A stretch of DNA of 64,000 nucleotides from NCBI RefSeq assembly GCF_025766255.1, contig NW_026516687.1:248001-312000 (forward strand), written 5' to 3'. Of the stretch, positions 34,836 to 46,885 are shown piece after piece. The stretch comes from Zychaea mexicana. Taxonomy: Eukaryota > Mucoromycota > Mucoromycetes > Mucorales > Lichtheimiaceae. Position 1 is the first letter of the stretch; every line of letters begins with the position of its first letter. A program made the position numbers and the translations under genes. The notes under the pieces are model-generated. The model was given only the letters and a program-made list of their open reading frames with translations, was not told where the DNA came from and searched no databases.

Positions 34836-37633
34836 TTAAAGCTTTGCCAAATTATTGCCTGACCAGCCTGCAGCTTGACCATCACAGCGAGGATCGCTAC
34901 CAGCGGCTAAGACGCGTTTACCGGTAAAAGTGTCATGCTGCACACGAATGATCTGACCATAGCCAAACATCGAACGAGCTTTCCCCTTAACGATATGGCA
35001 TGTATGTCCCATAGCTTCTAGTTTTTTGACAGCTTCAGCGGCAAGACCGTCTTCAACGTATACAATGGCGGTGCTCATGTCCGTGAAAGGACGGGCATGA
35101 GGAGGAGGTACGTATCCTACTACCCTCTCTTTAGGCGGACCAACGCAAATTCTGGGGAGGTCAATGGCATGCTGGGGGTTGGCAAGAAGATGCAGCATAT
35201 TCATGATATACTGCACATGACCTTGGGGTTGCATGTACGCACCCATGACTGTATACAATTCGATACATTAGATGAAGAGAGCACGCAGTTTTATATAATC
35301 TTTGAATTGCTAAGGTATCGCTTTACTTACTGCCAAAGCACGCCTCAAGGTCATGGTCACCGGAAGATGTTTTGCGAGTAACCATAGACGGCATAAGCGT
35401 AAGATAAGGTCGTTTCTTGGGACCAATACAATTGGGGTGACCATCAATAAGTACAAAACTGCTTCCTCGGTTGTGCAAAGGGAACCCACATCTGTTGGGG
35501 ACGATACAAGACTATGGTGTAAAAAGGAGAAGATTGATCAGGAAAATCTAGCATGATTATTGTTATGGGAGATACGATTACTCACACCAAAAGGTGCAAA
35601 CACAGAGCTCTTTAGCATGAAGGTTAGGTGAACTGTTAGTAAAAAATTTATGTAGTCGCGGACCCATACTCATAGCAATAATACATATTATGCTGGACCA
35701 AGTATTTCCTTACCATAAAGCTACATGCATTGCCTTCTCCATCAATGACGGAGAAATATACAGTGTCACTCGTTTTGTCTGGATATCCTTTCTTGATCTT
35801 GCCGTTTCGCTTTTTCAGATCGACCAATTTAGCACGCTCCGACAGATATTCTTTGCTCAAAAGCCTTTCAGTTGGCACAGACAACACTTGAGGGTCGGTA
35901 ATGTAGTGACGAGTATCAGCGAACGCCAAACGTAGTGCCTCAACAATAACGTGCAAGTACTCTGCCGAGTTGTGCTCGGCTCGGGCAAGGTTCAATCCAT
36001 GTTCTTCCTCTAAAGCACGAATAATTCCTAGGGCCATCAGAGCAGTGATACCTTGACTATTCGGCGGCAGTTCCCAAACAGTCCACCCGTGATAGTCAAT
36101 GGAGATTGGCTTGACGAGCTCGGACGTGTATGAAGCAAGATCTTCGTGTGTCATCAAGCTTCCACGAGTCTTGACAGCCTCAACAATAGCATCGGCAATA
36201 CGTCCCTTGTAAAATCCATCATTGCCTCGTTCAGCGACAAGCTTGTAAGTTCTATGAATAAGGTCATCGATGGGGTAATGTGAGAAATTGCTATTCCAGC
36301 CAACTCCACACATGTAGCGCTAAAGCTTACTCTGCAAGGTCAGGGAAATGCATAATATCGCCTTCAGCGGGTGCATGGACGCCATCAATAAGTAAGCGGT
36401 TCTCGGGACTGTTATACTCCTTGAGTGCCTTCTCTGGTTTTTTCCACTTTTCCCATAACAAATTCTGTTAGCTTCATTTCGAATCTTACGCGTCATCACC
36501 GTGAGCATACCAATTGCGCTGAGATGTGTGATACAGGAAAACTAACGAAGCGAATGATGAGTTAGTAGCTCATGATATCATGAAAGATAGAAGCCTGTCT
36601 ATATATGATATCATTACAGCTATCTTGTTCAATATAAATCCCTCTTACCCGTTTTCTGCTAGATCGATTGCCGGCTGCAAGATAGTGGCCATATCTAACT
36701 TGTCTGAACCAAAGAGTTTTATAGTGTCCACCCATACCGCTGGTGCTCCAGGTACTGTAACTGCATGAATATTGCTTTCGGAAAGCGTGACATTACCATC
36801 TTTAATGTCTTTATAAACGTGCTCTGTTGTCAGCGCTGCTGGTGTTCTATGAGAAAGTAAATGGCTTAGTTCTCATACTTCTTTCTTCCTTAATTTGTAA
36901 TCAAGCGGCTGTATTCATAGTAGCTGCGAAACCCACCTTCCAGAACCATTAAGTCCAGTAATCTTTTTAGTCTTTGCATCATAGTACAAGCAGCATGCAT
37001 CGCCACCAATACCCGTTGAAGCCGCTTCTGCATTTCATCAATCATAGAATCCGAACAGTATACAACACAGTTACGTTATGTCAACTTCGTTAAGTGATAG
37101 AATATGATGACAGAACTGTAGCTTCTACGTTGTATACCTGTCACGCCCAGAGCAGCAGCTAAGCAAAATGTTATCAAATTTTATGTGTAGTTTGCCTCGT
37201 TAGTAGTAATTCAGTCATATCTACATTGAGTATTTTATTGACGTACCGACTGCAACAGCTGCATCCTAGCAAGAGCATAGAGAATCAATTTTTGAAACAA
37301 TCTGTGATCAGTACCACGTCATACAATGTATAAACAAACCCATAACCACGGATATATAATAAAAGGACTTACAGCCGCATTTCCTCCTTTCTTTAAAATC
37401 TCAATACCTGCTTGTGTCGCAAGTGGTTGTCTAGCAGTACCAGTGAGAATAGTGGTTGTATTAAATAATCCGTTCGCACCGGGGAGAGAAAGAACTATGT
37501 AGAGCTTGATTTGTCGATCGCGTCTGTCTTTTACTTAATGAAAAATGCCTGAAACTTACGAGCTAGCAACCATTCCGTCAGTTCCATAAACCACAGAACG
37601 ACGCGAGATAAATGGAAAGGTATCCAAAACCAT
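34836..37633 (-). CDS. Gamma-glutamyltranspeptidase-like enzyme, copy 3, with PTS1-type end
   Basis: Twelve exons as in the other copies: 37633-37560, 37430-37373, 37265-37247, 37158-37138, 37027-36937, 36846-36649, 36541-36511, 36446-36331, 36251-35714, 35609-35586, 35511-35331 and 35248-34836; 1764 nt, 587 residues. All exons but the last match the lengths in copies 1 and 2 exactly. Motifs include [10 protein letters not shown] (Ala where the others have Pro), GLNGSGRTPAALT, the Thr nucleophile in [10 protein letters not shown] (near residue 366), [12 protein letters not shown] and [13 protein letters not shown], followed by SGNNLAKL. The AKL end is a PTS1-type peroxisomal signal, as in copy 2. 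In the VPGAPAVW segment Pro replaces Ala of the other copies. A tandem duplicate, probably active. Confidence 0.91.
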
Positions 37634-38649
37634 CGTTGTCTAAGAAAGTAAGAAATCAGCCAGGGACGAGAGAAAGAGCACTGTAAAAATACATCGCTGA
37701 GTCAATGCCTATTTAAGCATATATATGCAAAAGGCGATGCGACGCATATCGCAAGTAACCTTCGTTACTGCTTATAAAGTTTTAATATGCACCAATCATG
37801 CAATAAAGGGGTTAGCAACCACCGAAGGAAAACTAACCTAAAAATACCTAAAAAAACCTGAGAAAATCTAGTATTCAACCAGGATTGCACCAGCCCACCT
37901 GAACACCCAATGGATCTTTATTTTTTTAGATAATTACTATAACCTACTCACTACAACCTTTAATTCTGACATACCATAGGCTGTTTTTTACTCTTCATTT
38001 CTATATGCCAACGTCTTTCTTTTTTCTTTATTCTCTGCTTCAAAGGTGGCTCAAACCTTTAACACCGACAGGCAGCGTAACAGTTGTGCTCAGCAGTCCA
38101 GGCTTATACATCATGTAAAATTTTGGTAGTGTGCTTCCAGCCAGCATTGCGATGGAGACGCAGCCAGATTACTTGCAATAGTGAGAATATATAAGAGGCC
38201 TAAAAAGCTAGTGACAGTGGCACGGGGCCATATCGCACTGATGGAGCGGCCTGACAATATACGGTGGTTAATGTAAAGCTTGGAGTGTTAAAAATACGCC
38301 AAAACGTCATTACTTTCGTTGAGTAGGTCGCAAACAGGCAACGAAGTTGGTGTTTCTTTAGCAATTTCCATTTTGAGCAATATTAATGCATAGTTTAAAG
38401 TTTATATTTATTGGAAGGCATATGACGATACGCTGATAGCATTCTTGTCGCTTCCTTGCAGTGCGGTGATTGAGAAGAAAAAAAAACACATAGTAGGAGG
38501 TGGTGCTTTAACTGGAAAAACCCAACTTCTGAAGAGGGGAAAAGTCAAGTCGGAATAAGATGTTTGGTGAAGAGAGGTAACGAAGTAGGAAAAAAAATAA
38601 GGAAAGGAAGAGAGAAGTGAAGATGTAAGACGGGGGAGAGAAGAGCTGT
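37634..38649. other. Intergenic region upstream of GGT-like copy 3
   Basis: Promoter side of copy 3 followed by AT-rich spacer up to the second LINE relic. A TATA-like run of alternating TA lies near 37720. No gene seen. Confidence 0.45.
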
Positions 38650-39990
38650 CTATAGACGCTATGAGTGTAGTGAGGGATGTGAGGGTGATGACGATGCCAC
38701 ATTGTCCAAGTCTAGCGCTTTTTCGGGTGCCGGTTCATTTGTGTCGTAGTCAGTGTCCGAGTGGCTTGACTTATCAATTTCACGCAGCACGCGAAGTTAT
38801 CCATCTGATGAGGCGACAGCCGTACCCGGGAAAAGCAGACGGATAGAGTATAGGGTCAACTACCCTAAATGGCCGGAGACACCGGATGATTTAGAATGAG
38901 CTGCATCGACGTGCAAGTTCGTCATCTCGCTTTTGGGAGATCGCCACTTCCACTGCATCGTTCGGCGGGTTGTCTTGCTCATGAGCTTCTGATATCGTTG
39001 GTGCAGAGGATTGGTGGTAGTAATTCTCCTCCAATGGTCATCGCCTTGCTTACTCCAAAGCAGGAAGAGTTCAATTATTCTAGCCATGCTGGATGCAGGC
39101 AGAGAGCGTAGCAGGTGACAAAATTGAGATGGAGGGTTCGGATGCGAGTTTGCATAAATGGTAGATAGGCCAGCACTAGAAATACGATCGTAGGAAATGA
39201 GGTGGTGGTGTTGCGATTGAACGTCATTTTGACGCAGCTGTTTCGTGCTTGATGTATCTTTTTGAGTTGGGTGGCTGATAAGGCAATGATTGCAAGGCCG
39301 TATTCAAGAAACGGGCGGATGAACGCTCGATACGTTCGTAACGTGGGCCAAAGACCCATGTCAACTTGGTGTACGCCGAGTCTTCGCAGGTGAGCCCTTC
39401 CTTCAGTTGCGTTCGCTGATAAGTTATTGAGCGTCAATACCCTGACAGGTGAATGGAGTACCAAGACACTGGAATTATTCGACGGTGCGCAATGGTTTGT
39501 TGTAGATACGAAGTGTGGGATGTGGTTGATTGACTGGTGTGGAGTGGTCGATAATGGTGCATCTATCGGGGTATCAAGAGCAGCCTAAGTCTCGCGAATG
39601 TTTCTCGGCGACTTGTAGGAGCTGTACCATATCTTGTGGTAATCCTAGGAGGACGATAATCAGCATATATTGATGATGAGACGAGGATTCAGTGGATGTG
39701 TGGCCTATCTTTCTTGGGACGTCCATTACTGCCACCGCTGTAGAGTTGTGCTTGAGCTGTCGCTTCAGAAACACCAATAAGAGGTGAAGTGCGAAGCTGA
39801 AGTGGCGATGGTTTATGTGTTTGATATATCATACTTTCTAGCATATACATACTCACACACTGGCGGCTCTATCAAAGCGGCGTTGCCGTCGATATCAGGC
39901 ACAGACGGTTCACGGCTTCTAGCGTTAGAGTCGGAAGATGAAGGAACGGCGCAATTGCCCAGTGATTGCTGTCTCTAAACCAAGGTAAAC
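38650..39990 (-). pseudogene. Relic of a second LINE-type reverse transcriptase
   Basis: Minus-strand frames carry degraded RT sequence in scattered frames. About 39777-39574 gives VVLLGLPQDMVQLLQVAEKH-like text, the stretch right after a YADD box. Frame 39464-39075 gives TLRTYRAFIRPFLEYGLAI and ARNSCVKMTFNRNTTTSF, which corresponds to TRLYQQFIRPKMEYGLAL and AQDECLRMIFGGHRTSST of the intact ORF2. About 39087-38860 continues with a basic C-terminal part. Identity to the intact element is low, so it belongs to another LINE lineage. Many stops and frameshifts; not functional. Confidence 0.75.
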
Positions 39991-42900
39991 AGTAAATCAA
40001 CAATCCATATTTGCATGGCACAAAACGAGCATCCACGATATGACAACACGAATTTCAAATGGAAACAGCAGCTACATCGCGCAAACGCGCCCATTTGTGC
40101 GATCGCTCTACTGACGATTCCATTGACAGCACCAGAGGCGCTCGTGCTCGCGGTCGTGGTCGCGGTCGCAATTAAACGAGTCGAACTCATTTGTACTTTC
40201 ACCCTACATCAAACAGCAATTATTCGGTAAAGATATTATAGAAAGCAAAGTTCAGTAATAAACTTATTGTCATCCAATAAAAATCAGTTTTTTGCACATA
40301 TAATACGAAAGGGGCCCAATGGAGAAATGTGAATAGCTAATGAAAATCCAATGATGCTCGCAGACGGAAACAGCCATATGTGCAACGACCAATAAGACAC
40401 ATGATATGTACTCAATTTTCAAAAACACGTTTGAGCACTTTCCATGCATTTGCAGACCAATACGGTGAACAGAGAAACCAGGTATATGGAAGTGTATTAG
40501 GTCCATTCAAGCCTTTCAAGGCTTTAGGTTTTTTCCAGGATTATTGAGGTTTCTTTTCCTACAGTGAACGTGTTTGGCTTCTTGACGTCTAATTCAAACG
40601 ACGGTGAAAGGAGCTGTCTGTATAATAGCTGATATAAGTTCCTCAGCATCAGTTTGAATTGTTCCATGTCTAACTGCTACTACACTGGTAGCAGCGCTCC
40701 TGGGGCGAATGTTGTCAGCCCAATGTTTATGTTGATGACATCGAAGCGGCCACAGACGTTGAAATGTTATGGTGTAGAGAAGACTGAATAGAAGCAACCA
40801 GAAAGTCGACAGGATATAAGCGCCTTTTTTGCTACAGGTGTATCATGCAACTAGAGCTTCTTCCAAGCAACTTTCAAGCGCTGGTCATACCCAACTTCAT
40901 AACTTCTCGACTTCTTGATTTCTCTACCTGGCGAGATGCCCTAAAGCATCACACCTTCCATAAAAATAATACATTGCATGCTTTATATAGGCTCTTTTGA
41001 AAGTTATAGTTGTAGACATTAATACGGCAGGTTGGCGCTGGCGGGGCTAATGTATATAGACGTACTGAGATACTCATGAACTAAATCTCAACTGCATCAT
41101 TCATCCTCTCTAAGTACCGGAAATAAAGTGCGTGTTTAATATGTGGGAAGTCAAATATCATCACCACATTCATATTGCTCTAAATCTTTTCTACTGCGCA
41201 GTAATAATACAATATAAAAAGTTTCGCGCGAATAGAAAACGTTGAATAGCAATGTTGCAAAGCAAAGCATTATTCGAATCCGATGACAAGGTTTTCGCAT
41301 CCGACTATAGAAATGTGAAAGGGTTCTTTTAAGATCAGCTGTGCGAGTTTATAGAGTATGAGCGAACAGCTTGCAGTAAGCTAGTGAATATCTCATAATT
41401 AGTACATCGTAAAAATTGTCATCATTATACTTGTTCAACCTCGCTCCGTAGACCTCGAGTAAAGAGGCATTTTAAACTGTCGTTGAGACTTTTTATTCTT
41501 TGTCACCTGTACCAAGAGACTAATGATTTTCTTTTAACAATTGAGATTATTCGATTGCCAGTATCTGATAACAGCTGGATGATAATCATTTAAGAATACC
41601 TCTTCCTTTTATGCCGTCATGTTGGATCATTTATTGTCAAAGAAAGTAATGGTGGATCATTTGATGGTATGAGAATTTAAATTTTTGCAGTCAATTCATT
41701 TCTTCTCACGCTTGAATCAATAAAGTGCATCATTGTTTTTGTATTCAGCCGCGTCATGCTGACCCATGTCCACGACAACGATCCGCCATCTTCATATACA
41801 CATGCATAGGCATCAACAAGCCCGAGGAACCGTGTGACAATGTAGCGAGCCCGTGTGGTTGATCAAGAATGCTCATGCCCGCCATAGTATCTGTGAGAAC
41901 TTTTTTGCTCACCATATCAGCTACTTGCTGTAGATGTGATTCGCAGAACAAATACTTACAATGTCTGTTTACTGCAGGCTGGATATTGATAGAAGCTACT
42001 GTATATGCGTGAATTTATCTTTTTGTGCAACCAAACTTTTGACTTGTTATCTATCTTTTATGAAACAGAATTTCTTTTGTTAGTTAGCACTCGTCAATAA
42101 ACTCTGACTAACAGCAACACTGATAGAATTCATGTGAAAGTTTACCAGTAGTAACATTTCGTTAACGTAATACCATGTGGGCATTCTTATTAGTAAGAGT
42201 TCCTAGGGTCTTTCAAGGGTCTTTGGATCTTAGGGTTCATTATTATCTTATTCTTTCATATGACTATCGAATGACATTGAGAGGAAGAGACACGAAGCGT
42301 CACTAGATTACACGATATGATGATACTATGCTGTTTTGTCATTGTTCCTCGGCAACATTTCCTAATTTAGACACCAAATAAAAGAACACAGCGAATTTGA
42401 TTAGCTCTTGATACTGTTAGTGCCTGCTTATTATCTTAATATATAAGAATACTCGCATTGATGAGACGATGTTCTGTACGTATTCTCCAACTTACTGAGA
42501 GTTTTTCATCTATTCACCCGTGAAGCCTCTCAACTATTTGTTATGCTCATAATCAGCCAAGATTGTTTCTTGACTACGTATCATAGTACACTAACGTTGG
42601 ATAGATAGAAGCTTTCCCTAGTTTCTAGTACCAGATCTATGAAAAAGCCGTGCTCAATCACGCGCTGACAATGCTGACTCCGTGATAGGACCCTTTTCAT
42701 CCCTTGCTATATAGCTAAAGGCCAGATGATATCACATTTCTTGCTATTAATTCTATCAGCTGGAGTGAAAAACAAAAGAAAAATCGGACACTTCTAATCC
42801 ATTTGTAGTAATGTATCGAAGAGAATAAGTGCGAGTGTTAGACGACAATGGAGTGCGCATGATAGCAAAACAAAGGAAAAGTATTTCGAAAAGATATAAA

Positions 42901-43014
42901 AACAACAACTTCTGATGGTGTGGATTGCTATTAACAAACTAGCACTTGTAATCAAGTACTACCACATTAATTCACTACGATCCAAATATATTAGACGTTC
43001 TACGAACATAGCAA
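39991..43014. other. Gene desert, no supportable gene
   Basis: About 3 kb of AT-rich spacer. The minus frame 41951-41754 (65 residues, with SILDQPHGLATLSHGSSG) looks mildly protein-like but I cannot extend or place it. Frames at 40015-40230 are not convincing. No RNA gene or repeat recognised. Confidence 0.45.
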
Positions 43015-44634
43015 ATGGTCTTCCTCCGGTCGCAACTCACTTTCGTTGTCAGTCTCAGCATGCTAGCCGTATGCGCACTTGCAGACAAAGTAATCGTTGG
43101 CTACTTTCCAAATTGTAAGCTATGATGAATTGCCATATACATATGTTTATATAGTAGATGTACGATAAATATGTGTAAATTATATGCGATAGTTTCTCTT
43201 ACAAAGGGCAATTGGGTGGTATTGGATAAACAATAGGGTTATATGCTCGCTGGCCCGCCTCCAACATCGACTTTTCGGTATATACACACATCCATTATGC
43301 GTTTTCCATTCTCATAAAAGGGGACACGCCTGAATGGACAGATCCATCCCAAGTTGACACCCAGCTGCCCGCTCTGGTCAAGGCCGCCCATGCCAGTAAT
43401 GCCAAGGTGTTGATATCCGTTGGCGGTTGGTCGGGTTGCTTGACATTCAGTACCATGGCCGCGGACCCTGGACAAAGAAAAAACTTTATTCAGTGGAACA
43501 TTGATCAAATCAAGAAGTATGGCACAGATGGTGTTGATATTGGTAAGTTTCCTTTCTTTTGTCCACAACCAGACTATATACATAACATTATATAATAGCC
43601 GAGCGAATATGAAGGAGTACTATACTAATAAATTATAACATTTACAACCTCATATCACCGAAAACAGACTGGGAATATCCGGGCCGCCAAGGAGCAGGGT
43701 GTAATGCATTCGATGTGGCAAATGACGCTAATAATTATCTCGTGCTACTCAAAGAGCTCCGTACAGCTTTAGACGGATTGACTGGTCCTCGAAAGGAACT
43801 TTCGTTTGCAGCACATGTGCGTCCGTTTGTCACGCCATCTGGGTACATGACAGATGTTTCCGGATTTGCAAATATCGTCGACCGTATCAACATTATGACA
43901 TACGATATCAATGGTGCTTGGAACACTACAACTGGTCCCAACGCCCCATTCAATTTCGAGCCTGGTTATGGTGATGCCGATAGTTATGTCTCTGGTATCC
44001 AAGGGTGGCTACAGGCAGGCGCGCCTAAAAACAAGCTTGTCCCCGGCATTGCCTTCTATGGTCGATCAGCAAGTAAGTAGCAGTGATAATGTGGTGATGA
44101 AGATCCTTTCCTCTATCTCCCTAGTCGCTACATATATATTCTATAAATGGGAAGGATCAGCTCTTAACTACCTTTTCATTCCACAATGCTAATGAATTGA
44201 ACACAACTATCCGGATATCAGCATCTACTGTCGATATGTCCCAATCGGATTCCCAATACCAAGGGCAGGTTGCTAGTAAGCCTCCTCATGGTGACTCGTA
44301 TGATGCATTTTGGCAAGATCCGTACTGTAGCAAAGATCCTGGCAGTCTATCTGGCGTCTGGCGTTACGGTAATCTACGATCGCAAGGTGTCTTGACTACT
44401 CCAACTTCGGCAGCACCTCCTTGGATTCGCAAGTGGGACAAAGTCACCCAGACCCCGTGGTTATTCAATCCTACGGACAAGACATTTATCTCGTATGACG
44501 ATCCACAGTCGATCGGGATCAAGATTGACTATGCATTATGCCAGGGTTTAGGTGGAGCCATGGTATGGTCTGTCGATGAAGATACCTCGAGCAACGAGTT
44601 GCTCAATGAAGTAGCAAAGATCCGTTCAGGTTAG
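43015..44634 (+). CDS. Secreted GH18 chitinase
   Basis: Four exons: 43015-43114, 43237-43542, 43668-44072 and 44222-44634, total 1224 nt, 407 residues. The N-terminus (MVFLRSQLTFVVSLSMLAVCALAD) is a clear secretion signal. The mature protein is a glycoside hydrolase family 18 barrel: VIVGYFPNW, HIHYAFS, KVLISVGGW and the catalytic DGVDIDWEYPG, with the acid Glu near residue 138 split by intron 2. It continues with INIMTYDINGAW, PGIAFYGRSA and GGAMVWSVDED, the last two closing the barrel. Such enzymes cut chitin and act in wall remodelling or nutrition. No chitin-binding module is visible. The length matches single-domain fungal chitinases. The third intron joins GRSAT to STVDMSQ. Confidence 0.94.
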
Positions 44635-45039
44635 AACATTATATGGTTTAATGCTTTTGCTCGGGAAAGGGGAAATGATGGACAGCAGGCTGATTTAAAA
44701 ACACAAAATTTAGGTTCCTGTGCTGTATAACTGTAATGTTGTTAACAAACTATGCATTATTATATGCCCGTGCCCTTATATTCAAATCTGATAAATGAGA
44801 CTTTTTCTGTGTTCTCTATTCCAAAAACTTCAAGCACTTGGGGAGTGTTAAACGAGAAAGGGGGGCTCATTTCGGCCACAAGTGGGGTAGCACGAGAACC
44901 CGGTTATGTGGTCATGAATAGAGAAGGAAAAAAATTGTTGTGTGTGGAAAAAAGAGAACCCCTCTCTTTTTTTTACTCTTTCACACTTTTTTACAGTTGT
45001 AAGCATCATACAACATACTTTAACCTAAAACGAGTACCG
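44635..45039. promoter_or_regulatory. Spacer between chitinase and ERF4-like gene
   Basis: 405 bp containing the chitinase 3' end and the leader of the next gene. A long open frame enters from 44752 in phase with the ERF4-like gene, but the coding-like composition starts at about 45040. A pyrimidine tract at 44958-44995 fits a promoter. Confidence 0.4.
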
Positions 45040-46645
45040 ATGAACAGCGGCGTCCTCAAGTCGAGAAAAGGCATCGGTGATCAGCAGGAGCACAATAGCC
45101 ACGCTATCGACGCATGCATTCATTCATCGACAAAAGCAGCAGCTACTACTATTTCTGCAGGCATAGCGGCATCAGCAACAACAACAACAGGAAGAACGGC
45201 ACCCCTATTTTCAGGCAAGAAGAGGAGGAGGAGGCACTCGGCAGCAATTGGTAGCCATTCTTCCGCCCTTATTACAAACTGCAGCGGCACCACCTTTCTT
45301 CGCCAGCATCGTAAGGCATTTTCCTTGGACACCACTCCTCTTTTGCCGGATCTTTATTCGCTATCCTCCTACGACAGTAACAGTTTGGGAGCAGTAACCG
45401 CAGTAACATCAACACCAACGACAGCAGTAGCCAAGAGCAACATTAACAACATACCGGACTGTGATCGTCAACAACGGCAACAACTCCAGTACATAGAAAG
45501 TAAGGATCCACATATTTTCACTGCACGCACACTGCACCCATGACTTTTATGATTAGAGCGAGAGAAGCACATGGTAAACGGAACTTTTTTTTCTCACTAA
45601 CTTTCTTTTCTCTCTCTTCCTCTTCCTCCCTCTCCCTTCTTTTCTCTCTCTCGCGTCTTCCCTATCTACTGCTCGCCGTCATATACATATCATTGTACGC
45701 TTTTTACTTCTTCAATTTTGACCTACTCTCATTTTCTTTCCCGCCATTCGTTGTGGTCATTGAACATTCCCAGCAATATCCTTAACCAAAAACAATAATT
45801 GTACAACAACAAACAATAACAATACCCTCTCAACAACTACAACTAAAAGTACACCTTGCACTGTTACCACTGCTGGCTCGAAGGCAAACATTTCTAATAA
45901 CACCGAATGCAACAATCATAATGCCATGGCAACACGTTCCTCGATGCCGCCAACGTCGTCCCCCGAACGACATGATTCCGTAGACCACCAAGTTATTGAT
46001 ATTTCTAGACGAGTTCCCGATAAAGCAATTCGAGTAGACCGCGATTATTCTCGAGGAGATGGTATCACTCGCTTTGCTACCGATTATCCTCCACTTTTGG
46101 CTGGTCGGGTATGATTGTCTTGACCGTTAATTGCATTATTGCGGTGTGAAGAGGATTTAAAAATGTTGTAATACTTACAATATAAACTGTCTGCAGATAT
46201 CGTCCGAACAGTTCCAACATACCATAGATGGTATAAACCGGCTTTTGGAAGAAGCAGAGCGCGTATCATGGAATGCTGTGTTTGACAATGTTATGGAGTG
46301 CCTGACCATTTATACCTGGCCCATCTTTTTCTCCACTCACTATCAACGGGTCAGTTGTTGTCCTTATTACATGAATACAATACATTGGCTCCTAATAGTA
46401 CATGCTAATCTGCGCCTAAAACAATAGTGTATTCGACGTTTGCTTGCCTTTATACAATCTGAAAACGAGTCTTTGTACCATCAACACGACGTATCCATCT
46501 CCAATCCCATCCGATGTGCCTGCCTTTTCGTAAGCAGAAATAAATTTCGAGCAATCAATGGCATGATGAAAAGCTTATTTCGTTAACGCTCTATTTTTCG
46601 TATTTGCCCTTTATACCATAGCTCGAACTCAAAGTGTATGATTGA
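45040..46645 (+). CDS. ERF4: ERF4/GOLGA7-family palmitoyltransferase subunit
   Basis: Five exons: 45040-45499, 45774-46108, 46197-46349, 46428-46529 and 46622-46645, total 1074 nt, 357 residues. The last ~130 residues form the Erf4/Golgin A7 domain: IRVDRDYSRGDGITRFATDYPPLLAGRI, then TIDGINRLLEEAE, ECLTIYTWPIFFSTHYQRCIRRLL, NPIRCACLFLELKVYD at the end. In yeast Erf4 binds the DHHC enzyme Erf2 to palmitoylate Ras at the endoplasmic reticulum. The N-terminal 220 residues are Ser/Thr/Asn-rich with a KKRRRRH basic patch and no known fold; such long tails are common in fungal members. The last exon codes only LELKVYD and the stop. The start at 45040 is the weakest part; the in-frame ATG at 44752 is an alternative. 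It precedes ORC5 on the same strand. Confidence 0.85.
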
Positions 46646-46885
46646 TCCTCTCCCTCACCCTTTCTTCACATCCTATCTATAATGCACGCTTAAATCGCTT
46701 TGCTTCACCGGCATCCTTTACTGTTCTTAGTGGAAGATACAATTCTGCAATATAAAAAAAAGAATGGCTTCAATACAATAAGGAAAAAGCTGAGCTTGAC
46801 CTGTTCCTGCGGATCTCTTTTTTCTTCTCGCCTTTCTCGCCTTTCCCCTTATCCACCAACCTCTATTCTATCCGCGTCTCGAAGA

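Noticed and set aside
41754..41951. Minus-strand 65-residue frame near a GTAAGT-like site
   Set aside because: The only possible intron would be about 32 nt and no partner exon or family match was found.
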